Origin: Acidithiobacillus ferruginosus
Lineage (GTDB): Bacteria > Pseudomonadota > Gammaproteobacteria > Acidithiobacillales > Acidithiobacillaceae
DNA length: 27,184 bases
Direction: 5' to 3'
Assembly (NCBI RefSeq): GCF_018854495.1
Contig: NZ_JABBDR010000162.1
Location: 1-27,184 of the forward strand
Shown here: in pieces, positions 17,295 to 25,446 of the stretch
Position numbering within the stretch: the first letter of the stretch is position 1
How the letters are laid out: every line of letters begins with the position of its first letter
Notes under the pieces: generated by a model
What the model saw: the letters and a program-made list of their open reading frames with translations, nothing else
What the model was told of the DNA's origin: nothing
Databases searched by the model: none
Position numbers and translations under genes: made by a program

Positions 17295-19037
17295 ATGGCC
17301 AACTTTTCTCCCGCATTCATTGACGCCCTGCTGGAGCACAGCGATCTGGTGCGCCTCATCGATAGCCGCGTACCACTGAAGAAAAAAGGCCGGGATTTCT
17401 GGGCCTGCTGCCCCTTTCATCAGGAAAAGAGCCCGTCTTTCTCGGTCAGTGCCGACAAACAGATTTATTACTGCTTTGGCTGTCACGCTCATGGGAATGC
17501 CATCGGATTCTTGATGGCCCATGATCGGCTGTCTTTTCCGGAGGCGGTGAAGACACTCGCCGACGAGGCCGGTGTCGCCCTGCCGGAAGACGGCCCTGCC
17601 GGAGAGCAGGAAAGTCTTCGGCCGTTGCGGGCAATTCTCGAAAAAGCCATTGGCATTTACCGATCTGCCCTCGCAGAGCACCCACCGGCGCAGGAGTATC
17701 TGCGTGGAAGGGGATTGGGCGATGAGATCATTGGGCGCTTCGAGCTGGGGTACGCACCGCCTGCGACCGGGTTTCTGAGCCAGAAACTGGGCAAGGAACC
17801 GTCGTTGCGCCAGCAGTTGCTGGGCGCGGGACTGGTGAGCGTCCGTGAAGATGGATCGGTCTACGACCGTTTTCGCGGGCGAGTGATTTTTCCCATCCGC
17901 GACGGACGAGGACAGGCGGTGGGGCTGGGGGGACGCAGTCTCGATGGTCATGAACCCAAATACCTCAACTCGCCGGAAAGTGCGCTCTACCACAAGGGGC
18001 GGGTGCTCTATGGTCTGCACCAGGCCAGGGAGGGGATGCGCCGAGCAGGGCGGGTGTTGCTGGTGGAAGGGTATCTGGATGTCATTACCCTGCATCAGGC
18101 TGGCATCGACTACGCCGTCGCGGCCAGCGGGACGGCCTTGGGGGACAGTCAGATGGAAATGCTCTTCCGGGCAGCGCCCGAGGTGCTACTCTGTTTCGAT
18201 GGCGATACTGCCGGACGTAATGCGGCCTGGCGGGCCGTGCAGACAGCGCCTGAGCATCTGCGCGCGGGGCGTCTACTACGGTTGCTGTTCCTGCCGGATG
18301 GCCAGGACCCGGACTCGCTGGTGCGAGAACAGGGGGGCGCGGTATTTGAATCAATGCTCCCGACCGCGCGTCCAGCCATCGATTTTTTTCTGGAGGAGTT
18401 GCAACGCCGACACAACCTCGCCGCAGAAGATGAGAAGGCACTTTTTCTGCATGCAGCGCGCGACTTTCTGAAACGGGTGAGCGATCCGGTCCTGCGGGAG
18501 GTTTATGAACAACGGGTGCAGATGCTTTGCGGATTGGCGCCCGTCGCCCGGCGCGCGCCGTCGCGCACACCGCGTAAAGCGACATTCTCCGCTGCCGGAG
18601 GACGATCCCTTTTTAAAACGGCTTTGCGATTATTGCTGAATTTTCCGGAAGACCCTGCCTGGCAGACGTTGGACCGCGATTTGCTGCCTTTCCTCTTCGA
18701 CCGTGATCCCATGGCTGAAATTCTGGCAGAGGCCCTTGATATTTTGGCCAACATGACCCATCTAAGCTCTCACGAACTATTCGCAAAAGTGTCGGTACTG
18801 AAACATGCGGAGGCATGCTACGCGCTGGTGATGAGCGACTCTGGCGAAGAGGAAGAACAGGTGCTGATGCGGCTTGAAATTTCCGGTTGTGTGGCGCGAG
18901 TGAACCAGCGCCTTGCTGCGGCGCGCAGTCACTTTATCAGCCGGGCCGCAGATCAGGGTGGTTTGAGTGCGCTCTCTGAGCAGGAGAGGGCTGAAGTGGT
19001 GCGTTTGTCCCGGCGCGACAGGCGCAACGGCGTTTGA
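17295..19037 (+). CDS. dnaG: DNA primase
   Basis: 580 residues, close to E. coli DnaG. It makes RNA primers for lagging-strand synthesis, recruited by DnaB. The CHC2 zinc finger has Cys39, His42, Cys60 and Cys63 in CPFHQEKSPSFSV...YYCFGCH. The RNA-polymerase/TOPRIM domain shows VEGYLDVITLHQAG (catalytic Glu near 257) and CFDGDTAGRNAAWRA (metal-binding Asp near 300 and 302). The C-terminal third is the helicase-binding region. It starts three bases after the mutS2 stop, with GGAG somewhat far (about 13 nt) upstream. Confidence 0.97.
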   Translation: MANFSPAFIDALLEHSDLVRLIDSRVPLKKKGRDFWACCPFHQEKSPSFSVSADKQIYYCFGCHAHGNAIGFLMAHDRLSFPEAVKTLADEAGVALPEDGPAGEQESLRPLRAILEKAIGIYRSALAEHPPAQEYLRGRGLGDEIIGRFELGYAPPATGFLSQKLGKEPSLRQQLLGAGLVSVREDGSVYDRFRGRVIFPIRDGRGQAVGLGGRSLDGHEPKYLNSPESALYHKGRVLYGLHQAREGMRRAGRVLLVEGYLDVITLHQAGIDYAVAASGTALGDSQMEMLFRAAPEVLLCFDGDTAGRNAAWRAVQTAPEHLRAGRLLRLLFLPDGQDPDSLVREQGGAVFESMLPTARPAIDFFLEELQRRHNLAAEDEKALFLHAARDFLKRVSDPVLREVYEQRVQMLCGLAPVARRAPSRTPRKATFSAAGGRSLFKTALRLLLNFPEDPAWQTLDRDLLPFLFDRDPMAEILAEALDILANMTHLSSHELFAKVSVLKHAEACYALVMSDSGEEEEQVLMRLEISGCVARVNQRLAAARSHFISRAADQGGLSALSEQERAEVVRLSRRDRRNGV

Positions 19038-19090
19038 TCGGGATGAAATGAAAAAAATGGGCTGAGGGTGCAGTTCTGTGACGGGCACCT

Positions 19091-19119
19091 TTCCATGCGT
19101 ATGGTTTTTCCTATATAAT
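19091..19119 (+). promoter_or_regulatory. Internal promoter upstream of rpoD
   Basis: TATAAT (19114-19119) with a weak -35 TTCCAT (19091-19096) at 17 bp, in the 111-bp gap after dnaG. E. coli also has an internal promoter for rpoD, there sigma-32 driven; this one looks sigma-70 type. Confidence 0.6.
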
Positions 19120-19148
19120 GTGCGGCTTTCCGCGAGTGCAGGTTAGTT

Positions 19149-21044
19149 ATGAGAGACGGTGAGAGTGTAGTGGATAATGAATCTCAGCGGTCTGAGTTGA
19201 AGCGGCTTATTGCGCGTGGTAAAGAGCAAGGCTACCTGACCTATCGCGAGATCAATGATCATTTGCCGGAAGAGGTTTTCGACCCCGAGCAGATGGAAAA
19301 TGTCATCTCCATGATCAATGACATGGGTATTGAAGTCTTTGAGGAGGCTCCGGACGACGATACCCTGCTGATGGATGGGGAAGGTGGTACCGTAGTCGCC
19401 GCTCAGGAAGCGGAAGAAGCGGCAGAAGAAGCCCTGGCCGTGGTCGAGGCGGATATCGGGCGAACCAGTGATCCGGTGCGTATGTACATGCGCGAGATGG
19501 GCAGCGTGGAGCTGCTCACGCGTGAAGGCGAAATCGAAATTGCCCGGCGTATCGAAGATGGCCTGATGCAGGTGTTGCGCGCTGTATCGACCTGCCCGAC
19601 GACCATCTCTCTTCTTCTGGACGCCGCGGCTCGAGTGGAGCGCGGCGAGACGCGCCTGGATGAAGTGGTCGACGCTTTTATTGATCTTAGCGCGCTGGAC
19701 GCAGAAACCGTCAGTGAGGCGGAAGAAACCGTGCTGGTGGAAGGCGACGATCTGGACGTCGATGAGGATGAGGAAGAATCCGAAGACGGTGATATCGAAG
19801 TCGTAGACAAGGGACCACAGCTCGAAGAGGCACTGGAACGTTTTGCGGTCATCCGTGCTGCGTATACCGCGCTGCTGGCCAGCCATGCCGATGGTGAGAT
19901 GCATGGTGAAAGTTATCAGCAGCAGCGCCGGGAGCTCGCCGAGCGTTTCCTGGAAATCAAACTCAACGGTCGTCAGATTGACGTCATGACCGACGCCCTG
20001 CGCGGGCTAACGGAAGAGGTGCGTCAGTGCGAACGGGAGTTGATGGAACTGTGCATTGAACGTGCGCGCTTCCCGCGTAAAGACTTTGTACGCAGTTATC
20101 CCGGTCATGAGGGTGATATCGGCTGGATTGATCAGCAAATCGCGGCTGGCCATGCCTATAGTACCCGTTTGGTGGAGTTTCGTGATGATATCGTGGCGAT
20201 CATGAAACGCTTGGCGAATATCGAGAAGCGTGCCGGTTTGCCGATTGCCGAGATCAAAGAGGCCAGCCGCCTGATGTCCATTGGTGAGGCCAAGGCGCGG
20301 CGTGCCAAGAAGGAAATGGTGGAGGCCAACCTGCGTTTGGTGATCTCTATCGCCAAGAAGTATACCAATCGTGGCCTGCAGTTCCTGGATCTGATTCAGG
20401 AAGGAAATATCGGCCTGATGAAGGCGGTGGACAAGTTCGAATACCGACGTGGCTACAAATTCTCTACTTATGCGACTTGGTGGATACGCCAGGCCATTAC
20501 GCGGAGTATTGCGGATCAGGCGCGGACCATTCGTATTCCGGTACATATGATCGAAACCATAAACAAACTCAATCGAATCAGTCGACAGATGCTCCAGGAA
20601 ATGGGACGTGAACCGTCGCCTGAAGAGTTGGCGGAACGGATGGAAATGCCTGAGGATAAAATCCGCAAGGTGCTGAAAATTGCCAAGGAGCCTATCTCCA
20701 TGGAAACGCCCATCGGTGACGATGAAGATTCGCACCTGGGCGACTTTATCGAAGACCGGAATGTGACGGCGCCAGCGGATTCTGCCGTTAACGCCGCCAT
20801 TCGCGAAGTGGTCGAGGAGTTGCTTGATAACGGCCTGACAGCGCGGGAAGCCAAGGTGTTGCGTATGCGTTTTGGCATCGGGATGAATACCGACCACACG
20901 CTGGAGGAGGTCGGCAAGCAGTTTGACGTTACTCGTGAGCGTATCCGCCAGATTGAAGCCAAGGCGCTGCGCAAACTGCGTCATCCCTCTCGATCGGAGC
21001 GTTTGCGCAGTTTTGTGGACGGTGAAGTGACGATTCCATCGTGA
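19149..21044 (+). CDS. rpoD: RNA polymerase primary sigma factor RpoD (sigma-70)
   Basis: 631 residues, with the group-1 layout: region 1.1 at the N-terminus ([25 protein letters not shown]), region 1.2 [21 protein letters not shown] (about 107), a large acidic non-conserved region, region 2 [57 protein letters not shown] (about 394-450), region 3 and region 4.2 [20 protein letters not shown] (about 594-613). The acidic stretch [16 protein letters not shown] (about 200-215) is more strongly charged than usual. AGG six bases before the ATG supports the start. It ends the operon. Confidence 0.98.
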   Translation: MRDGESVVDNESQRSELKRLIARGKEQGYLTYREINDHLPEEVFDPEQMENVISMINDMGIEVFEEAPDDDTLLMDGEGGTVVAAQEAEEAAEEALAVVEADIGRTSDPVRMYMREMGSVELLTREGEIEIARRIEDGLMQVLRAVSTCPTTISLLLDAAARVERGETRLDEVVDAFIDLSALDAETVSEAEETVLVEGDDLDVDEDEEESEDGDIEVVDKGPQLEEALERFAVIRAAYTALLASHADGEMHGESYQQQRRELAERFLEIKLNGRQIDVMTDALRGLTEEVRQCERELMELCIERARFPRKDFVRSYPGHEGDIGWIDQQIAAGHAYSTRLVEFRDDIVAIMKRLANIEKRAGLPIAEIKEASRLMSIGEAKARRAKKEMVEANLRLVISIAKKYTNRGLQFLDLIQEGNIGLMKAVDKFEYRRGYKFSTYATWWIRQAITRSIADQARTIRIPVHMIETINKLNRISRQMLQEMGREPSPEELAERMEMPEDKIRKVLKIAKEPISMETPIGDDEDSHLGDFIEDRNVTAPADSAVNAAIREVVEELLDNGLTAREAKVLRMRFGIGMNTDHTLEEVGKQFDVTRERIRQIEAKALRKLRHPSRSERLRSFVDGEVTIPS

Positions 21045-21066
21045 CGGATGTTTTTTAGCGGTATGA

Positions 21067-21099
21067 GGCGTGGGGTCAGTGCATTCCACGCCGTTCTTC
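21067..21099 (+). terminator. Hairpin after rpoD
   Basis: GGCGTGG (21067-21073) pairs with CCACGCC (21086-21092), followed by GTTCTTC. The U tract is weak, so part of the transcripts may read into the tRNA nine bases on. Confidence 0.5.
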
Positions 21100-21100
21100 A

Positions 21101-21177
<77 letters not shown>

Positions 21178-21222
21178 ATTAAATCAGTTGGTTGCATCCA
21201 AAAAATCCCATCAGAAAACCAT

Positions 21223-21291
21223 TGGCACAGATGGGTGGCACAGTAAAACCCCTGTAACCATCGGATGTGTCTGCGCTTGAGTTTGGCACAG
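21223..21291 (+). repeat. Three direct TGGCACAG repeats beside tRNA-Ile2
   Basis: TGGCACAG at 21223-21230, 21236-21243 and 21284-21291, all on the same strand, directly downstream of the tRNA. Their place fits arm-type integrase-binding sites of an attachment site. No gene was seen in 21178-21334. The function is inference. Confidence 0.55.
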
Positions 21292-21334
21292 CCCATATTA
21301 CCTTGTCTGAAATCCATCAGAACAAGGCGGGTGA

Positions 21335-21472
21335 ATGGCGAGCATCAATCGTCGTGGCAAGTATTGGCGGGGTGGCAGCCCAGCAACGCCCGTCCCAAAG
21401 GGCCCTTCATGGGGCACACATTGTCAGGAAGTCACATCTGTGACATGGTGTTCCCACTCAAAAAATTCCTAA
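21335..21472 (+). pseudogene. Remnant of a tyrosine-recombinase N-terminus
   Basis: A 45-codon frame starts [12 protein letters not shown], like the first residues of many phage and island integrases (MASIxKRGKYWR), preceded by GGCGGG. The similarity stops after about 12 residues and the frame ends near 21472. The gap between it and the tRNA holds the TGGCACAG repeats. The match is short, so it is only probable; context at a tRNA 3' end is its main support. Confidence 0.45.
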
Positions 21473-21483
21473 AGAGCCGTCAC

Positions 21484-21927
21484 ATGCATATCTGGGTTGA
21501 TGCCGACGCTTGTCCCAACGTCATTAAAGACATTTTGTATCGCGCCAGCGATCGTCTGAAACTGCCCTTGACCCTGGTAGCCAATCAAGCTCTGCGCGTA
21601 CACCGCTCTGCCTATATCCGCACTGTGGTCGTGCCGAGGGGCTTTGATGTGGCCGATGAGGAAATCGTCCGGCACATCGTAGCGGGTGATCTGGTAATCA
21701 CCGCCGATATTCCGCTGGCCGCCGCCGTGCTAGAAAAAAACAGCCATGCCCTCAGCCCGCGCGGGGAGCGTTATTCCCCCGAAACCATCCACGAGCGCCT
21801 GCGGATTCGTGACATGATGGAGCAACTCCGGGACTCCGGCGTGCGCACTGGTGGCCCCGCTGCCCTGAGCCAAGCGGACCGCCAGGCATTTGCGAATGCA
21901 CTGGACCAGCTACTGGCCCGCGCCTGA
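21484..21927 (+). CDS. YaiI/YqxD family protein (DUF188)
   Basis: 147 residues. [22 protein letters not shown] with its acidic pair at the N-terminus, [31 protein letters not shown] and [23 protein letters not shown] are the marks of the YaiI/YqxD (DUF188) family, related to PIN-type nuclease folds by predicted structure, function unproven. I start at the ATG at 21484 because family proteins begin here; the open frame from 21265 adds sequence that crosses the integrase scar. AAAGAG lies nine bases upstream. It is intact, though it sits between two decayed mobile-element fragments. Confidence 0.9.
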   Translation: MHIWVDADACPNVIKDILYRASDRLKLPLTLVANQALRVHRSAYIRTVVVPRGFDVADEEIVRHIVAGDLVITADIPLAAAVLEKNSHALSPRGERYSPETIHERLRIRDMMEQLRDSGVRTGGPAALSQADRQAFANALDQLLARA

Positions 21928-21945
21928 TTCTTTGGGCGGCACGGT

Positions 21946-22126
21946 ATAGTCATCGGCTACCTCTGCCGTTTTGCCGAATAGCACCACCCGATGCCACTCT
22001 GTCCGCTCCTGTCGATTCCCGCACCGATCCTTGAAGGCTTTCTGACGTGGCAAGCGAGAGGGCGGCGAGGGCTTTCCCCTCCGGCATGTAGCGTATTTCT
22101 GGGTCTCGGCCAAGGGAATGGAGTCT
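21946..22126 (-). pseudogene. ssb: Frameshifted fragment of a single-stranded DNA-binding protein gene
   Basis: On the minus strand one frame reads SLGRDPEIRYMPEGKALAALSLATSES, and the next frame continues FKDRCGNRQERTEWHRVVLFGKTAEVA. Joined, they match SSB residues from about 15 to 75 in order, up to the usual GEYL position. One surplus G at 22036/22037 on the plus strand separates the frames. The first ~12 residues and everything after position ~75 are absent, and the right end runs into the promoter region of the old yellow enzyme gene. It is a dead remnant, of the kind carried by plasmids and integrative elements as well as by chromosomes. Confidence 0.85.
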
Positions 22127-22159
22127 GGTATACTTGGCGTAGAAATTTGATTTTTTGGC

Positions 22160-22188
22160 TTGATAACAGACCGACTGGTCGGTACAAT
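22160..22188 (+). promoter_or_regulatory. Promoter of the old yellow enzyme gene
   Basis: TTGATA (22160-22165), 17-bp spacer, TACAAT (22183-22188), 41 bp before the ATG. The spacer is nearly filled by a palindromic operator. Confidence 0.8.
22170..22183. promoter_or_regulatory. TetR/NemR-like operator
   Basis: ACCGAC-TG-GTCGGT, perfect arms around two bases, in the spacer between -35 and -10. E. coli NemR, a TetR-family repressor of nemA, uses a similar GACC/GGTC palindrome. No regulator gene is adjacent. Confidence 0.75.
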
Positions 22189-22228
22189 TAATAGACAAGA
22201 CCAGACAAACCATAATTTCGGAGGCTCC

Positions 22229-23302
22229 ATGACTGATTTGTTCTCTCCTCTCCAGCTTGGCAGCCTGATGCTGGACAACCGTATTCTGATGGCGCCGCTC
22301 ACCCGCTGTCGGGCTGAAGAAGAACATGTTCCAACACCGCTGATGGCGGAATACTATGCCCAGAGAGCCAGTGCAGGTTTGATAATCGCCGAAGCAACGA
22401 TGATTATGCCCGGTAATTCGGCTTTCTGGCATGAGCCAGGAATTTATTCTTCCGCCCAAATAGCAGGGTGGAGCGAGGTGACCAAGGCCGTGCATCAGGC
22501 GGGCGGAAAAATTGCCTTGCAAATCTGGCATGGTGGTAGGGCGTGTCATCCTGATCTCAATAATGGGGCAGTGCCTGTGGCGCCCAGTGCCATTGCCATT
22601 GCCGGTGAAGAAGTACATACCCCCAAAGGCAAGCAGACATACACTACACCGCGCGCCCTGGCTGACGACGAAATCCCCGGGATTGTCGAAGGCTTTGCCC
22701 AGGCTGCCCGCAATGCCCGTCTAGCCGGCTTTGACATGGTGGAAGTGCATGCTGCCAATGGTTATTTGCTGGACGAATTTTTGCGGGATGGTGCCAATCA
22801 TCGCCAGGGACCCTATGGTGGAGATCGGGAAAATCGCGCCCGTTTTCTTTTTGAGGTTCTGGCGGCAGTCAGTCAGGCGATTGGTGCAGATCGCGTCGGA
22901 GTGCGCCTTTCGCCACTGAACAGTTATAATGATATGCGGGATAGTGATCCCGTTGGTTTGCTATCCTGGCTTGCTGGTCGACTGAATGATTTCGGATTGG
23001 CCTATTTGCATCTGATGCGCGCCGATTTTTATGGACGTCAGACCGGAGATGTCCTGGCACCAGCCCGGAAACATTTCCAAGGCCCCTTGATTGTCAACAT
23101 GGGTTACTCCGCAGAAGAAGCCCAGGCAGCAGTTTTTTCTGGTCAAGCAGATGCTGTTGCTTTTGGTACCGCTTTTCTGGCAAATCCAGATCTACCCGCA
23201 AGAATACGTAAAGGTGCTGCCCTGAACAGCCCCGACGTTACTACATTTTATACATCTGGTGCGCAGGGATATACAGATTATCCGCTACTCGAAGATCAAT
23301 AA
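22229..23302 (+). CDS. Old yellow enzyme family FMN ene-reductase (NemA-like)
   Basis: 357 residues, TIM-barrel flavoprotein length of NemA. LFSPLQLGSLMLDNRILMAPLTRCRA is the N-terminal FMN-binding start. HAANGYLLDEFLRDGANHRQGPYGGDRENRARFLFEV contains the active-site His174 and Asn177, which bind substrate carbonyl or nitro groups, and near-by Tyr179. NMGYSAEEAQAAVFSGQADAVAFGTAFLANPDLPAR binds the FMN phosphate. NemA-type enzymes reduce N-ethylmaleimide, quinones, nitrate esters and other electrophiles with NAD(P)H. The start follows GGAGG at five bases. The operator in the promoter suggests induction by reactive electrophiles. Confidence 0.93.
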   Translation: MTDLFSPLQLGSLMLDNRILMAPLTRCRAEEEHVPTPLMAEYYAQRASAGLIIAEATMIMPGNSAFWHEPGIYSSAQIAGWSEVTKAVHQAGGKIALQIWHGGRACHPDLNNGAVPVAPSAIAIAGEEVHTPKGKQTYTTPRALADDEIPGIVEGFAQAARNARLAGFDMVEVHAANGYLLDEFLRDGANHRQGPYGGDRENRARFLFEVLAAVSQAIGADRVGVRLSPLNSYNDMRDSDPVGLLSWLAGRLNDFGLAYLHLMRADFYGRQTGDVLAPARKHFQGPLIVNMGYSAEEAQAAVFSGQADAVAFGTAFLANPDLPARIRKGAALNSPDVTTFYTSGAQGYTDYPLLEDQ

Positions 23303-23447
23303 GCCTGTTAGGCGCATCCACCTGATGGTGTTCGCATTCTGGACAGGTTCAAATGTTCTCGAACCTATTCTCAAAGACGGCAAGACGATAAAGGCTTCTC
23401 GTCCCTGTCGCATGAAGCTGTCCGACACGTCGATTAAATCGTCTGGA
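23303..23447. other. Gap between old yellow enzyme gene and toxin gene
   Basis: No gene or known element recognised in any frame. GGTTC/GAACC (about 23346-23365) can form a weak hairpin with no U tract. Confidence 0.4.
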
Positions 23448-23774
23448 TCATTTCGCTATCCCCAAAAACACAGCCAAGCAACGCTCGACCTCCACCATTG
23501 CATCCGCATCGATGCGTCCGAATGCTGGCCCTGCCTTTTCGCGCTTCACCGTCATGGCCTTGTCCACCATCACCTGTGATGGCTTCTGCAAGCCGTTCTC
23601 TGCGCTCGGTTGAACCGTGACGCGCAGCAATGGCGCAGCAACCAGCGTGCTGGTGATTGGCAGAACGGTTACGCTCGTGTGCTCCCCAAACAGGTTGGCT
23701 TGAACCACCAACGCGGGCCGTGGCTTGCCAAAGTCGCCCGGCATGGCGATGGTCACAAGATCGCCTCGCATCAT
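23448..23774 (-). CDS. MazF/PemK-family toxin (endoribonuclease)
   Basis: 108 residues. RGDLVTIAMPGDFGKPRPALVVQANLF is the PemK/MazF signature start, followed by VTVLPITSTLV and the LQKPSQVMVDKAMTVKREKAGPAFGRID block of the CcdB/PemK fold. Most such toxins cleave mRNA at short motifs and stop growth. Its ATG overlaps the antitoxin's TGA (ATGA at 23771-23774), the normal arrangement in which translation is coupled. The frame is complete and looks functional. Confidence 0.9.
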   Translation of the reverse strand: MMRGDLVTIAMPGDFGKPRPALVVQANLFGEHTSVTVLPITSTLVAAPLLRVTVQPSAENGLQKPSQVMVDKAMTVKREKAGPAFGRIDADAMVEVERCLAVFLGIAK

Positions 23775-23995
23775 TCCGTCCAGCCGTCCACATCGGCCAA
23801 GACTTCATCCATGAACTGCAGCATGGCTATATCGGCGCTGTCGGCTTGAGCCACGAGAAGGGATTGGCGGCGACATTCCTCCGCGAAGTCAGGGCGGCGT
23901 GTGTCAGGCACCCAGATTTGCACCGGGCGCAAGCCCGCCATGCGCAGCGCGTCGCGGTGCTTTTGAACTCGTGTATTAACGTGCGTGGTTCCCAT
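23771..23995 (-). CDS. MazE-like antitoxin (DUF3018)
   Basis: 74 residues. VQKHRDALRMAGLRPVQIWVPDTRRPDFAEECRRQS is the core of the DUF3018 MazE-like family found with PemK/MazF toxins. The C-terminal part (ADIAMLQFMDEVLADVDGWTE) is acidic and likely binds and blocks the toxin, while the N-terminal part likely binds DNA. GGAGA seven bases before the ATG supports the start. It is the first gene of the pair, with two CATG-centred palindromes upstream that fit autoregulation. Confidence 0.88.
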   Translation of the reverse strand: MGTTHVNTRVQKHRDALRMAGLRPVQIWVPDTRRPDFAEECRRQSLLVAQADSADIAMLQFMDEVLADVDGWTE

Positions 23996-24013
23996 GTGAA
24001 AGTCTCCAATAAA

Positions 24014-24057
24014 GTTACATGAAACACCATACAGAACAATTGCGTTACATGCAACGC
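24014..24057 (-). promoter_or_regulatory. Toxin-antitoxin promoter with two palindromic operators
   Basis: Minus-strand -35 TTGCAT (24049-24054), 17 bp, -10 TATGGT (24026-24031). GCGTTACATGCAACGC (24042-24057) covers the -35; GTTACATGAAAC (24014-24025) lies just after the -10. The two CATG centres are exactly 30 bp apart, about three helix turns, so bound complexes could sit on one face. Confidence 0.7.
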
Positions 24058-24082
24058 GTCTAGTGGGTCAGGCGCGCGCTCT

Positions 24083-25198
24083 ATCTTCGGTAAAACGTGG
24101 CTGTTCAGTACCTGGGTGCTGGCGCTGATCCTGCTGCCCCTGTTGCGGATGGCTATGCATTGGCTCATCTCCCGCCGTCGCGGCTGGCAACGCCCTTATG
24201 TGCTGCTGGGATGCGGCGTCAATGCCGCGGAGGCGGCGCGGGCTTTTGCCAGCGAGCCCCTGCTGGGCTACCGGCTACAGGCGGTGTTGGTGCCCTCGGA
24301 ACGGGATGCCATACATTGCGCTATCCCTCCGGATGTGCCCCGTGTCCCCCTGGGGGCGGACCCGCTGCAGACCATGGCGGAGCTGGGCAACCCCCATATG
24401 GTGCTGGCGCTGGAAATGGATCAGTGGCAGGCCATGGAAAGCCTGGTGTGGAATCTCGGCATGCGCTATCCCGACCTGACCCTCGCGCCCCCTTTGCGGG
24501 GCCTGCCCATCTTCGGGCTGGAAACCCTGCACTTTTTCAGCCACGAGATTTTCATGCTGCGCTCGCGGGATAACCTCGCCCGCCCTGGGCCGCGGATCAT
24601 CAAGCGGGCCTTTGACCTGATGGCGGCCAGCATCCTGGTGCTGCTCCTGTCGCCCCTGCTGCTCTTTCTGGCGCTGCGGATTCGCCGGGACGATGGCGGG
24701 CCGGTGTTTTTTGTGCAGGAGCGGGTGGGGCGGGGCGGGCGTCCCTTTCCCTGTTACAAGTTCCGCAGCATGGTCGTCGATGCCGAAAGCCGTCTGCAGC
24801 AATATTTTACCAGCCATCCCGAGTTGCACGCCGAGTATCAGCGCAATTTCAAGTTGCGCGATGACCCCCGCGTGACGCGCATCGGACGCTTTCTGCGCCG
24901 CACCAGTCTGGATGAACTCCCCCAGTTGTTCAACGTGCTCCGGGGCGAAATGAGCCTGGTGGGCCCGCGCCCTCTGCTGGACCGGGAGCTGGAGTGCTAC
25001 GGCAACGGTTTCGCCCTCTATCGCCAGGTGCATCCCGGAATCACCGGCCTGTGGCAGACTAGCGGCCGCTCCGAAACCACCTTCGCCGAACGCGCCTCTC
25101 TGGATGCGTGGTATGTGAAGAACTGGTCCCTGTGGTACGACATCGTCATCCTGTTGCGCACCGTAAAAGTGGTGTTGCTCCGGGACGGGGCGTATTGA
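24083..25198 (+). CDS. WbaP-type polyprenyl-phosphate sugar phosphotransferase, 5'-truncated
   Basis: Recognisable homology starts at about 24083 ([21 protein letters not shown], a late membrane helix of the WbaP N-terminal half) and runs to the stop, about 371 codons against roughly 470 in the family. No ATG or ribosome site is placed at its start; a GTG at 24116 is the first start candidate in the homologous part. It contains the Rossmann-like middle domain ([19 protein letters not shown]) and a complete catalytic bacterial sugar-transferase domain ([66 protein letters not shown]). These enzymes transfer sugar-1-phosphate to undecaprenyl phosphate to begin exopolysaccharide or O-antigen. 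It is probably a disrupted gene; translation from GTG leaves a catalytic core that may still work. Confidence 0.75.
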   Translation: MFGKTWLFSTWVLALILLPLLRMAMHWLISRRRGWQRPYVLLGCGVNAAEAARAFASEPLLGYRLQAVLVPSERDAIHCAIPPDVPRVPLGADPLQTMAELGNPHMVLALEMDQWQAMESLVWNLGMRYPDLTLAPPLRGLPIFGLETLHFFSHEIFMLRSRDNLARPGPRIIKRAFDLMAASILVLLLSPLLLFLALRIRRDDGGPVFFVQERVGRGGRPFPCYKFRSMVVDAESRLQQYFTSHPELHAEYQRNFKLRDDPRVTRIGRFLRRTSLDELPQLFNVLRGEMSLVGPRPLLDRELECYGNGFALYRQVHPGITGLWQTSGRSETTFAERASLDAWYVKNWSLWYDIVILLRTVKVVLLRDGAY

Positions 25199-25200
25199 CG

Positions 25201-25258
25201 GGCTGCGGAAGGATTTGCCATAGGCTGGCAGTGGAATATACGCAGATTATCCGCAGCC
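25201..25258. repeat. Nested inverted repeat after the sugar transferase gene
   Basis: GGCTGCGGA (25201-25209) pairs with TCCGCAGCC (25250-25258); inside is TGCCA/TGGCA (about 25217-25231). No U tract, so a terminator is uncertain. Confidence 0.6.
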
Positions 25259-25446
25259 ATCCGTGACTGGGGCCTCACTCCGGCTAGACCGTTTTAACAA
25301 ACTGATCAGCCAAGACGTTCCGCGATGGTCCTCATGAGAAAGCTATAGCCTTCCCATGAAGCCTTTATAAGTGTTTATTTTTGGGCTATTAAATGTTTTC
25401 TCAGGGGTTCAACACTAGCAATTACATCTTGGTGTTCAACGGCAGA
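25259..25446. other. AT-rich gap, nothing recognised
   Basis: About 190 bp with higher AT content than the flanks and a GTTCAAC direct repeat (about 25408 and 25434). No gene, terminator or transposon end could be supported. Confidence 0.4.

Noticed and set aside
20007..21089. 360-codon minus-strand frame opposite rpoD
   Set aside because: It is a shadow of the conserved rpoD frame; its translation shows no known family and it covers the exact region of high codon bias.
21265..21483. Longer N-terminus for YaiI
   Set aside because: The family starts at [12 protein letters not shown]; the added residues cross the integrase scar and show no conserved sequence.
22160..22228. Longer N-terminus for the old yellow enzyme
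   Set aside because: This part contains its promoter and operator; the ATG at 22229 has a good GGAGG site.
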